DNA of 9,003 nucleotides from Methanoregula sp. (GCA_013331015.1 DUHF01000242.1:1-9003), one strand, 5' to 3'. Shown: positions 1 to 6,025, numbered from the stretch's first letter. Notes: generated by a model not told the origin, from the sequence alone. Numbers and translations: made by a program.

Positions 1-618
1 ACGCTCCTCCTTGATATCCAGGCAAGTCTTGTCCACTTCGCGATCGGGCTTGGCATGGCTCTCCTTGTCGGCATTCCCCTTGGGATCCTCATGGGCTGGA
101 ACCGCCGGTTCGATGCGTTCCTGGATCCGCTCATCGAGCTTCTCCGCCCGATCCCGCCGCTCGCGTGGATCCCGTTTGCGATCATCTGGTTCGGCCTTTC
201 AGCATCGGCAGCGGGGTTCATCATCTTCATCGGGTCGGTCTTTCCCGTCATCATCAACACCTACAGCGGGTTCCGCGGCGTGCCCCGGGTCTTTGTCGAG
301 GCAGCAAAGATGCTCGGGTGCACCAAAAACCTCCACCTGATCCGGTACATCGCATTCCCGGCAGCCCTCCCGTCCGTAGCCTCCGGTATCCGGATCGCTA
401 CAGGGGTAGGCTGGATGTGCCTAGTTGCCGCCGAACTCTTCGGGGTCTCGAACTACGGTCTTGGCCAGAAACTCTGGTTCTTCTACAACCTCCACCAGAT
501 GGACAGCGTGGTGGTGTACATGATCATCCTCGGGCTCATCGGGCTTGCCTTCGATATGATCTTCCGGTATTATATTGACCGGTATTTCCTGCGCTGGCGG
601 ACCGGGGAGGTGGCGTGA
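1..618 (+). CDS. ABC transporter permease, SsuC/TauC type (5' end cut off by window)
   Basis: This is the membrane subunit of an ABC importer. The reading frame is open from base 1, so the start lies outside; 205 residues are visible, against roughly 250 usual for the family, so about 50 residues are missing. About five hydrophobic membrane segments can be seen, near residues 11-33, 47-61, 65-83, 133-150 and 166-184. The cytoplasmic coupling loop (EAA motif) is at residues 100-124: it begins EAAKMLG, ends FPAALP, and docks onto the ATPase. The gene stops two bases before the ATPase start, and the ribosome site of the ATPase lies inside its last codons, so the two are translated together. The partner order and sequence style match the nitrate/sulfonate/taurine (and pyrimidine precursor) importer class; the substrate cannot be read from the permease. 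A substrate-binding protein gene is probably upstream, outside the window. Confidence 0.9.
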   Translation, partial: TLLLDIQASLVHFAIGLGMALLVGIPLGILMGWNRRFDAFLDPLIELLRPIPPLAWIPFAIIWFGLSASAAGFIIFIGSVFPVIINTYSGFRGVPRVFVEAAKMLGCTKNLHLIRYIAFPAALPSVASGIRIATGVGWMCLVAAELFGVSNYGLGQKLWFFYNLHQMDSVVVYMIILGLIGLAFDMIFRYYIDRYFLRWRTGEVA

Positions 619-619
619 T

Positions 620-1381
620 ATGGGACGGTTGGAGATCCGCGACCTGAACCAGTCATTCTCAAAGGATGATGGCAGCAGCCTTGTTGTGCTCGAGCACATG
701 ACCTTCGATGTCAAAGACGAAGAGTTCGTCTGCATCCTCGGCTCATCCGGGTGTGGTAAGACTACGCTCCTCCGGCTCATCGCGGGACTTGATCTTGCGC
801 AGGCCGGCTCGATCTTCCTTGACGGGGAGGAGATCCGGGGTACCAGCCCGAAGGTGGGGATGGTCTTCCAGGAGTATTCCCTCTTTCCCTGGCGGACCGT
901 CATCGACAACATCGCGTTCGGCCTGGAGATGCAGGGTGTGGCGCGGGCGGAGCGCATAAAAACTGCGGAGCGCTATCTCGACCTCGTCAACCTTGAGCAG
1001 TTCCGCGACAGTTACCCCTCGGAACTCTCGGGCGGCATGCGGCAGCGCGTGGCGGTGGCCCGTGCCCTGGCACTCGACCCGGCCATCCTTTTGATGGACG
1101 AACCGTTCGGCGCGCTCGATGCGCAGACGCGCAACATGCTCCAGAAGGAGCTCCTCGATATCCAGGACGCGACAAAGAAGACGATCATCTTCATCACGCA
1201 CAGCGTGGACGAGGCGGTGTTCCTGTCGGACCGGATCATTGTCCTGACCCCGCGCCCGGGCAGGATCTGCCGGACCTTCGACCTGGATCTCCCGCGTCCC
1301 CGCGACAGGACGAGCGTGGAGTTCGCCAATATCCGGCGCGAGGTACTGGACCTGATAAACCTGAACTGCTCAATCCAGTAA
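620..1381 (+). CDS. ABC transporter ATP-binding protein, SsuB/TauB type
   Basis: This is the ATP-hydrolysing subunit (253 aa) that powers the adjoining permease. All ATPase motifs are present: Walker A GSSGCGKTT at residues 41-49, Q-loop Gln84 in VFQEYSLFPW, signature LSGGMRQR at 136-143, Walker B ILLMDE at 156-161, D-loop GALD at 164-167 and switch His194 in ITHSVDEA. Length and the FPWRTV...DNIAFGLEMQG region fit the nitrate/sulfonate/taurine importer ATPases. The frame is open upstream to an ATG at 575, but the ATG at 620 is chosen because GGGGAGGTGG (604-613) sits just before it and the protein then begins MGRLEIRDL, as expected for the family. The gene probably ends the operon, since a ribosomal protein gene with its own promoter follows. 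The transported compound is not determined. Confidence 0.93.
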   Translation: MGRLEIRDLNQSFSKDDGSSLVVLEHMTFDVKDEEFVCILGSSGCGKTTLLRLIAGLDLAQAGSIFLDGEEIRGTSPKVGMVFQEYSLFPWRTVIDNIAFGLEMQGVARAERIKTAERYLDLVNLEQFRDSYPSELSGGMRQRVAVARALALDPAILLMDEPFGALDAQTRNMLQKELLDIQDATKKTIIFITHSVDEAVFLSDRIIVLTPRPGRICRTFDLDLPRPRDRTSVEFANIRREVLDLINLNCSIQ

Positions 1382-1383
1382 GG

Positions 1384-1480
1384 TTTAATAGGCTCCATAA
1401 CCATTTTATTAAAGCAGTTTAGTGAAGCGTACCGGTATCAATATCTGATAAATACCTGATATTATGCCCGCTTTTCAGAT
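1384..1480 (+). promoter_or_regulatory. Probable promoter region of rpl10e with inverted repeat over the TATA box
   Basis: The 121-base gap before rpl10e is AT-rich compared with its surroundings. GATAAATA (1447-1454) is a reasonable archaeal TATA box and would place the mRNA start near 1475-1480, leaving a short leader with the ribosome site. The box is framed by inverted repeats AATATC (1440-1445) and GATATT (1458-1463), and by TATCA/TGATA (1436-1440, 1446-1450). A T-rich stretch at 1403-1410 may help end the ABC transcript. Exact promoter and mRNA start are inferred. Confidence 0.45.
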
Positions 1481-1502
1481 TCGTCAACAGGAGTAGGACG
1501 CG

Positions 1503-2210
1503 ATGGTAAGAAAACCGGCAAAGATGTACAGGAACGTCAACAAGAAGGCCTACACCAGGCGCAAATATATGGGTGGCGTTCCCGGGAGCAAGATTGTACA
1601 GTTCGAGATGGGCAACCTCTCGCAGGAATTCCCGACTGAGATCGATCTCATTGTCGATGAGACATGCCAGATCCGGCACAGCTCTCTCGAGGCAGCCCGT
1701 ATCACCGCCAACCGCCGGTTGATGAAGGATGTCGGCAGGTCCAACTTCCACTTCAAGATCCGCGTCTTCCCCCACCATGTCCTGCGCGAGAACAAGCAGG
1801 CAACCGGTGCCGGTGCCGACCGTGTCTCGGAAGGGATGCGCCTTGCGTTCGGGAAGGCTGTCGGAACTGCAGCACGGGTTGAATCCGGCCAGAAGATCAT
1901 GACGGTCTTCTCGACCGAACAGTACCTTGAGAAGATCAAGGACGCGCTCCGCCACAGCGGTCACAAGCTCCCGACGCCCTCGCACCTGAAAGTCAGCACG
2001 ATTAAGGTCAGCGGCAGGGTTATTGCTGCACCGAAGCTCGTCGGTGAGAAGGTTGTTGCAGCACCGGTTGTTGCCGAAGAGGCAGCAGCGGAACCCGCAA
2101 AGGATGCCAAGGGCGCAGCACCCGCAAAGGGCGGCAAGGATGCCAAGGGCGCAGCACCCGCAAAAGACGACAAGAAAGGCGCAGCTCCGGCAAAGGGCGG
2201 CAAGAAGTAA
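1503..2210 (+). CDS. rpl10e: Large-subunit ribosomal protein L10e (uL16 family) with long low-complexity tail
   Basis: This is the archaeal/eukaryotic-type L10e (uL16) protein of the large ribosomal subunit, which lies near the peptidyl-transferase centre and tRNA sites. Residues 1-172 form the normal core: MVRKPAKMYR start, the YTRRKYMGGVPGSKI segment, the RITANRRL region and the conserved FPHHVLRENKQATGAGADRVS loop near 89-109 that reaches the catalytic centre. Family members usually end near 170-180 residues. Here 235 residues are encoded, and the extra roughly 60 are rich in Ala, Lys, Pro and Gly with three units of KGAAPAKGG-like sequence (200-235). The start at 1503 is backed by AGGAG at 1489-1493. 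The gene stands alone, with an upstream promoter region and an oligo-T terminator directly after the stop codon. The core identity is certain; the role of the tail is unknown. Confidence 0.96.
   Translation: MVRKPAKMYRNVNKKAYTRRKYMGGVPGSKIVQFEMGNLSQEFPTEIDLIVDETCQIRHSSLEAARITANRRLMKDVGRSNFHFKIRVFPHHVLRENKQATGAGADRVSEGMRLAFGKAVGTAARVESGQKIMTVFSTEQYLEKIKDALRHSGHKLPTPSHLKVSTIKVSGRVIAAPKLVGEKVVAAPVVAEEAAAEPAKDAKGAAPAKGGKDAKGAAPAKDDKKGAAPAKGGKK
2100..2207 (+). repeat. Tandem 36-base repeat coding the L10e tail
   Basis: A 29-base segment at 2100-2128 recurs exactly at 2136-2164, a period of 36 bases or 12 codons; a third, diverged and shortened unit follows to about 2207. The peptide unit is KDAKGAAPAKGG. 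The exact nucleotide match, including wobble positions, indicates recent in-frame duplication rather than old conservation. Confidence 0.85.
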
Positions 2211-2241
2211 TTTTTTTTACTTCCGTTTTTTTTTATTTTTT
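2211..2241 (+). terminator. Oligo-T transcription terminator of rpl10e
   Basis: Starting right after the TAA stop codon are T8 (2211-2218), T9 (2226-2234) and T6 (2236-2241). No hairpin is needed: archaeal RNA polymerase stops at runs of T in the non-template strand. The gene converging from the right (DUF488) ends 60 bases away, so this tract may also keep the two transcripts apart. Confidence 0.8.
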
Positions 2242-2302
2242 CACGTGTTTCCTGGCGACCGCAAGGCTGGTTTGGCCGGGCTGTCAGACTGTCACGCACC
2301 CG

Positions 2303-2671
2303 TCAGAGCGTAGCCTGCGCCGTGGACTCTTCCCCCACCTCAGGCACCCGGATCCCTTTTGTCGCAAGGAACCACTCTGCCACGAGACCCCGGTGGCAGT
2401 GCGTCCGGTCCTTCTCGAAGCAGAGCATGACGATGTCGCCCTCCGGCACGAGTTCCTCAAGCTCGTGGAGCACCGTGTCCGGGTCGAGGGTGGCGAGAAC
2501 CTCGTTGCGGTAGCGCTGCCGGAATACTTCCCAGTTGTCGATCTTCAGCATGTCGGGTGCGGGTGCGAGGGTAAAGGTGCGGGCGCCGGTATACCAGTGC
2601 GGCGGGAACCGGGAGATGGAGACTGCACCGGGTGCACGGGCGCTTCTGGCGAAGTAACTGGTGCGGAGCAT
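2303..2671 (-). CDS. DUF488 family protein
   Basis: The product is a small soluble protein of 122 aa from the chosen start. It shows the DUF488 pattern in order: TSYFARS at residues 4-10, VSISRFPPHW at 17-26, LAPAPDML at 35-42, WEVFRQRY at 47-54, and the C-terminal LCFEK...HCHRGLVAEW block at 83-100 with Cys84, His91, Cys92, His93 and Arg94. The family has no firmly established biochemical role; the Cys/His/Arg cluster is its most conserved part and suggests a catalytic or ligand site. The start is uncertain. ATG 2671 gives the usual family length but lacks a clear ribosome site. ATG 2737 adds 22 residues (MIGEWTTSHR...) and is preceded by GGGGGAGG at only two bases. The frame stays open to a TTG at 2809, which is unlikely as a start. 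It converges with rpl10e. Confidence 0.85.
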   Translation of the reverse strand: MLRTSYFARSARAPGAVSISRFPPHWYTGARTFTLAPAPDMLKIDNWEVFRQRYRNEVLATLDPDTVLHELEELVPEGDIVMLCFEKDRTHCHRGLVAEWFLATKGIRVPEVGEESTAQATL

Positions 2672-2818
2672 TGTGTACCAGAGGGTTGGTTTGAGGGGTG
2701 GATAAAGCCGGTGGGAAGTTGTCCATTCCCCAATCATGTCCTCCCCCGGCCCTTTCTCGTCAGGCAGATATTTTTTCGTACCTGCGAAAAAAACGCCAGA
2801 GACCAGCAAGGTTTTAAC

Positions 2819-2846
2819 ATAATATATTAAAAACGTGATTAATCAC
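2819..2846 (-). promoter_or_regulatory. Promoter of the DUF488 gene with adjoining 12-base palindrome (possible operator)
   Basis: Read on the minus strand, TTTTTAATATATTATG is the strongest TATA-like element of the region and would start an mRNA near 2795, with a leader to ATG 2737 or 2671. Directly upstream of it, at 2835-2846, is a perfect palindrome GTGATTAATCAC, placed where a regulator could block or help transcription factor binding. The TATA stretch is nearly symmetric and could also fire rightward into the gene-free stretch that follows. Confidence 0.5.
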
Positions 2847-3342
2847 ATTGCCACAGGAAACTGCACACCTGCGTCGGCAGGGATGATCCGGCACGGGCAC
2901 TTCTTCCCTTCTCGGGATACCTGCCCCGGGCCGGCACCCTGATGCGGCGTCCGGTGCGGCAGCGACCCGGTACTTTTTGTACCGTACCCGGCATCGTGGG
3001 AAAGGTTACGATGTGCAGCAACTTAAAGACGGGCTGACTCCCGGGGGGAGTGCCTGAGTCCGGTTCTGTTGCGGCCTTGCGTCGATGAACGCTCGTCCGG
3101 CACCTGCGTTTCAGTACTGCGGGATCGCGTTGGCAGGTTTCCCTTTTTAGGGGACCGGCTGTACGGGTGGGCGTTCGTTTGGAGTACGGGAACCTCGCCC
3201 GGAATATGAGGTCTGGAGAACAGTTACTGATGAAAAGCAAAATATTACCCGAAAAGAATCGTTCGAAGAATACCGGCAGGGAGAAATTTTTCTCCACCGG
3301 AATCATGCGACGGGCAGGAAGCTCCTGTACGGGGAGTGCCGC
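2847..3342. other. About 500 bases without a convincing gene; several hairpins
   Basis: No reading frame here looks like a known protein. A long minus-strand open frame (2839-3753) crosses it, but its composition (many Arg, Pro and Ser, no recognisable domain) and its overlap with the better gene at 3343 suggest a chance frame. Visible structure: a hairpin CGGTAC-TTTTT-GTACCG at 2968-2984; a GC hairpin at 3037-3051 (ACTCCC/GGGAGT) that competes with a GACTC/GAGTC pairing at 3036-3060; and a larger hairpin at 3273-3300. It may hold an untranslated leader, a small RNA or a decayed gene; the sequence does not decide. Confidence 0.4.
3273..3300 (+). other. Hairpin upstream of the membrane protein gene
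   Basis: CCGG (3273-3276) and CCGG (3297-3300) flank GGAGAAA (3280-3286) and TTTCTCC (3289-3295), giving about 11 paired bases with a two-base centre and small bulges. It lies 43 bases before the start codon at 3343, so it would be in the leader of that mRNA. Function is unknown. Confidence 0.4.
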
Positions 3343-4221
3343 ATGAAGCGGGGCACATTCATGCCCCGGGGAATCGCGCTCGCGGTCCCGGTTGCGCTGA
3401 TGCGGGGATACGTGATAGTCTTCATCCGGTTGCTCCTGAACCCCGGCGAGTTCCTGATCATCGGCAATGGGCTGTTCATCATGGTTGCGATCCGGTTTGC
3501 CCGGAAGTCCCTGGCCAGCATTGCCGAAATTGAAGCAGAGTTTGCGGAAGTGATTACCGGTCTCCGCCTCGTTCCCCGTACGGGGCCGGTCTCCTGCGAG
3601 CTCTGGCTGTATTCCCGGTACGGCACCCTGCGCCATTTCCGGGTTGGGGATGCCGGGCTCGTGGAGGTTGACTGTTACGGCACGCCGCTTGACCAGAAAA
3701 AGCCGGTCGTTATCGGGGCTCTTCCTTTTGTGAGTGGCGAGCCGGCACCGCATGGTGCACCCCTCCCCGTGCCATCAGTTCCCGGTACCGCGGACAAGCA
3801 CGGGCCGATCCTCCGCTGGCTGGCAAAGTGGAATGCGGCGCGGACAGCAGGGAACAGAATGGATGCAGCAGAGAACAGCGAACTGAGAAAGATCCTGGAT
3901 GCCGGTGGACCGGGAACGAAAAAGAAACGGTCCTCCGGGAAAAACCCCCCGGGTAAAAATCCGGCACCGGCCGGCCCGGCCGTTCCGGCAAAAAATCCCG
4001 GGCCGGAAAATCCGGTTGTGGATACGAATCCGGATGCCACTACAAACGTTGCAGGCGAAAGGCCGGGTGGAGCGGTGCCGGAAGAGAAACCCGGACCGGT
4101 AAAAGCGGCCGGGGGTGTTCATCCGGCATCGGCCGCCGGTACCCTGGCGGTGGTAAACGGACAATCCCCGGACCGTAGGGGGGGATCGCCGGAGAGTGCC
4201 CGTGATGGAGGGGAGGTCTGA
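3343..4221 (+). CDS. Unrecognised membrane protein with disordered Pro/Ala/Gly/Lys-rich tail
   Basis: I do not recognise this 292-aa protein. Residues 11-32 and 35-52 form two hydrophobic segments separated by a short NPGEF turn, so it looks like a membrane hairpin near the N-terminus. Residues 58-130 look like a folded domain (acidic helix AEIEAEFAEVITGL, then beta-rich SCELWLYSRYGTLRHFRVGDAGLVEVD and ending PVVIGALPF). From about 188 to the end it is low complexity, with KNP repeated three times and many Pro, Gly, Ala and Lys, so probably unstructured. The start at 3343 has GGGGAG (3331-3336) six bases before it. A minus-strand open frame of 304 codons overlaps the first half; the plus frame is preferred because of its ribosome site, membrane hairpin and ordered-then-disordered layout. 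A repeat copy with its own ATG begins one base after the stop. Confidence 0.65.
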   Translation: MKRGTFMPRGIALAVPVALMRGYVIVFIRLLLNPGEFLIIGNGLFIMVAIRFARKSLASIAEIEAEFAEVITGLRLVPRTGPVSCELWLYSRYGTLRHFRVGDAGLVEVDCYGTPLDQKKPVVIGALPFVSGEPAPHGAPLPVPSVPGTADKHGPILRWLAKWNAARTAGNRMDAAENSELRKILDAGGPGTKKKRSSGKNPPGKNPAPAGPAVPAKNPGPENPVVDTNPDATTNVAGERPGGAVPEEKPGPVKAAGGVHPASAAGTLAVVNGQSPDRRGGSPESARDGGEV

Positions 4222-4393
4222 GATGCAGTCAACCGGGGCTATTTCAGCTCCCGATTACCCCGTTTTTGGACCGTTATGGCAAGGTCCTGACAAAAACCAG
4301 CACCCCGTTTTCGGGAACCATCCATTTCAGCCCCGGATTAGCGTGAATATCCGTTCTATGGGTCCGGAAATATCCACGCACTGCAACGCTACA
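4213..4393. repeat. Repeat copy 1 of a 226-base-period tandem pair
   Basis: From 4223 to 4393 this copy matches 4449-4619 with no gap and about 35 mismatches in 171 bases (about 80% identity); weaker similarity extends some 10 bases upstream. Shared blocks include ATTTCAG, TTTTTGGACCG, GACAAAAA, CAGCACCC, GTTTTCGGG, CCATTTCAG, CCCGGATT, GAATATC and GAAATATCCAC. The copy starts one base after the stop of the preceding gene. A hairpin CCCG-TTTT-CGGG lies at 4304-4315. Function is unknown; it may be a dispersed non-coding repeat of the genome or a duplicated small gene. Confidence 0.85.
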
Positions 4394-4447
4394 GGGCCAG
4401 GTGCCCGGCGAAACCTGTGTGGGGCTGGCTGCCGTCGGGGGATCTGA
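4223..4447 (+). CDS. Possible small ORF inside repeat copy 1 (doubtful)
   Basis: An open frame of 74 codons starts at ATG 4223 with GGGAGG (4211-4216) at good spacing, right behind the stop of the membrane protein gene, as for a coupled gene. Its peptide (MQSTGAISAP..., YPVFGPLW, QHPVFG, GPEIST) is 39/57 identical to the matching frame in copy 2. The mismatches fall 9, 10 and 16 times on codon positions 1, 2 and 3, only a slight wobble excess. The opposite strand is open in both copies too, so coding is not established. Confidence 0.2.
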   Translation: MQSTGAISAPDYPVFGPLWQGPDKNQHPVFGNHPFQPRISVNIRSMGPEISTHCNATGPGARRNLCGAGCRRGI

Positions 4448-4619
4448 CATGATGTCAACAGAGGTCATTTCAGCCTCCGTTTACCCCATTTTTGGACCGA
4501 TTTGGCAAGTTCCCGACAAAAAACAGCACCCTGTTTTCGGGGAACGGCCATTTCAGGCCCGGATTTGCGGGAATATCATCTCGACAGGCCCCGAAATATC
4601 CACAAACTGCAACGATACT
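4439..4619. repeat. Repeat copy 2 of a 226-base-period tandem pair
   Basis: This is the downstream copy, shifted exactly 226 bases from copy 1. The matching plus frame begins at ATG 4449 or 4452 and reads through YPIFGPIW, QHPVFG and GPEIST; it stays open past the repeat to 4757 without family resemblance. The hairpin is kept at 4529-4542 as CCCTG-TTTT-CGGGG, with one change giving a G-T(U) pair and another adding a pair relative to copy 1. A second possible stem, CCCG/CGGG at 4558-4571, exists only in this copy. The following stretch to 4735 shows no other gene. Confidence 0.85.
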
Positions 4620-4738
4620 GCAGGAGGTTTTCGGAAGGGCCGACAGGAGGCCGTATCCAGCGGGTGCCAGAGTAATGTTCTGGAGTGCCGGCACCGGCCC
4701 AGGCTGGACTCACGGATCATTTGGCCGGCACTGGTGAA

Positions 4739-4776
4739 TTTAAAAATTGTGCCGTGAGAAAAAAATATCCAAGGAG
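4739..4776 (+). promoter_or_regulatory. Promoter and ribosome site of the 4788 gene
   Basis: TTTAAAAATT (4739-4748) is a clear TATA-like element in GC-rich surroundings and predicts an mRNA start near 4768. AAGGAG follows at 4771-4776. An ATG directly behind it (4777) opens only a four-codon frame (MNLL) whose TGA overlaps the true ATG at 4788, so the ribosome site serves the longer gene at a spacing of 11 bases, possibly with the tiny frame in between. Confidence 0.55.
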
Positions 4777-4787
4777 ATGAATCTGTT

Positions 4788-5456
4788 ATGAGTGAATGCA
4801 ATAATGAGGAAAAAATTTCAGGGAATGATGAAAACGTGGCCGTAAATGAGAACTTCAGGAATCTTCTTGAAGTCCTGTGCCCGGAAGCGAAAGACGATCT
4901 CATGCGGTATGGGATTATTGATCTTGTTTCGGTCACGGTGAACGCGGTACCGGATCCGGCGCGGCCGGATGATCGTCTCGCGATGAAAATCAGTGCGGAA
5001 GTTCTCGACAATTTCCGCACCGGGATTCCCGCAATCGATCGCTATCTCGACATGGCGGATGCGATCTGTTCCACATCGGAGGACGACCTCACGCTCTCCC
5101 TCCGGGACGAACTGCTCGTCACGCTTGATACGCAGCGAAAGGAATTGGCCGGGTTGCGGGAGGGAATGATGAACGGAAAACCGGTTGCAGCCTTATCGGA
5201 CCCGGAGGTTGCAGCGCTGATCAGGCCGTCTTTGGAGAATCCGGTCATCGAAGATCATATCTGGTCCATCGGATGGAGCGTGACGAAAGAAGAGGATGGC
5301 CGGCTGCTTGCGTACTGCGACATTCCGTTCTTTGCCGAGTATGTTGATGAAGATTCCTGGGTCAGGATACAGGATCGGATGCGGCGGGTGAATTATGTTA
5401 TTGGCGGGATGGTGGGGGAGTTGATGGGGGAGGAGACAATACGGGAGAGCCCGTAA
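4788..5456 (+). CDS. Unrecognised acidic soluble protein
   Basis: I do not recognise this 222-aa protein. It has no signal peptide or membrane segment. The N-terminal 20 residues are polar and acidic (MSECNNEEKISGNDENV), probably flexible. Residues 22-120 look mainly helical, with acidic patches (TSEDDLTLSLRDELLVTLDTQRKELAGLREGMM). Residues 150-222 include a short beta-rich part (IWSIGWSVTKEEDGRLLAYCDIPFFAEYV) followed by a helix ending in the acidic C-terminus. Three Cys (4, 30, 94) plus Cys173 show no metal-site spacing. Codon use follows its neighbours and it has its own TATA box and ribosome site, so it is very probably a real single gene. The next gene starts 98 bases later and may or may not share its transcript. 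Confidence 0.75.
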   Translation: MSECNNEEKISGNDENVAVNENFRNLLEVLCPEAKDDLMRYGIIDLVSVTVNAVPDPARPDDRLAMKISAEVLDNFRTGIPAIDRYLDMADAICSTSEDDLTLSLRDELLVTLDTQRKELAGLREGMMNGKPVAALSDPEVAALIRPSLENPVIEDHIWSIGWSVTKEEDGRLLAYCDIPFFAEYVDEDSWVRIQDRMRRVNYVIGGMVGELMGEETIRESP

Positions 5457-5554
5457 CTCGTGACGGGCGAACCGGATATGAGGGCACCTTCCGAAAAATC
5501 TTTGGCCATGACCCCTGAGTAACGCTCATCGTCCGGCAGCGTGATATCTCTTTA

Positions 5555-6025
5555 ATGGAAACGGGACTCCGAAAAAAAGTGCGACTGCTGGCTGACGGGC
5601 AGGGATATTTTCTCATCCTGCTCATCCTCTCCATCACGTCCCATTTCGTCTTCCCGGTCCGGGTTCTTCTTCAGCCTCCCGTAACCTGGTCCGGGTTTTT
5701 CATCATCGCAGCCGGCATGCTCCTTGCCTCCAGGTGCCGCTCCCTGTTCCTGCGGAACCGGACAACGATGTCGCCGTACGAATCCCCGGTGGTCCTGATC
5801 ACCACCGGCCCGTTCCGCTTCAGCCGGAATCCGGCATATCTTGCCATGGCAGCAATCCTCTTTGGCAGCGCCGTGCTGATGGGGACCCTTGTGCCCTTTG
5901 TATTCCCGGTCTTGTTTATCGCAATTATTGAGGTGCTGTTCATTCCCTATGAGGAGCGGGTGCTGGAGAAAAATTTTGGTGAGGAGTACCGGGAGTATAC
6001 CCGGGGGGTGCGGCGGTGGGTGTGA
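5555..6025 (+). CDS. Small membrane methyltransferase, ICMT/phospholipid methyltransferase type
   Basis: This 156-aa integral membrane protein belongs to the family that includes isoprenylcysteine carboxyl methyltransferase and phospholipid methyltransferases, which transfer a methyl group from S-adenosylmethionine at the membrane. Hydrophobic segments lie near residues 17-37, 44-58 and 97-128. The family signature is present: TGPFRFSRNPAYLAM (89-103, equal to the usual YxxxRHPxY motif, with Asn instead of His) and the C-terminal PYEERVLEKNFGEEYREYTRGVRRWV block (131-156), whose Glu and Arg residues close the cofactor site. The substrate in archaea is not known; a lipid or a small hydrophobic molecule is more likely than a prenylated protein. 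The start has an in-frame stop 37 bases upstream and no ribosome site, so the mRNA may be leaderless. Confidence 0.85.
   Translation: METGLRKKVRLLADGQGYFLILLILSITSHFVFPVRVLLQPPVTWSGFFIIAAGMLLASRCRSLFLRNRTTMSPYESPVVLITTGPFRFSRNPAYLAMAAILFGSAVLMGTLVPFVFPVLFIAIIEVLFIPYEERVLEKNFGEEYREYTRGVRRWV

Noticed and set aside
421..957. Minus-strand frames opposite the ABC genes
   Set aside because: They are shadows of the well-supported permease and ATPase genes.
3230..3346. Plus-strand 38-codon frame (MKSKILPEKN...) ending in an ATGA overlap with the 3343 gene
   Set aside because: The overlap is suggestive of coupling, but codon use is unlike the neighbours, it runs through the 3273-3300 hairpin, and there is no family support.
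2839..3753. Minus-strand open frame of 304 codons
   Set aside because: No recognisable domain, irregular Arg/Pro/Ser-rich composition, and overlap with the plus-strand gene at 3343 that has a ribosome site and a membrane hairpin. Long antisense frames are common in GC-rich DNA.
4213..4619. CRISPR array or insertion-sequence ends as explanation of the repeats
   Set aside because: Only two units of about 180 bases, no short regular spacers, no terminal inverted repeats and no transposase.
4274..4694. Minus-strand frames in both repeat copies with similar peptides (ANPGLKW, PEN)
   Set aside because: Similarity follows from the DNA repeat. Mismatches are not concentrated at the wobble position of these frames, so they are less likely coding than the plus frame.
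4777..4791. Four-codon frame MNLL overlapping the ATG at 4788
   Set aside because: Could be a tiny regulatory frame, but so short a frame arises by chance; kept only as a remark at the promoter.
5478..5522. Fourteen-codon frame (MRAPSEKS...) before the methyltransferase gene
   Set aside because: Too short, no ribosome site and no sign of conservation visible.
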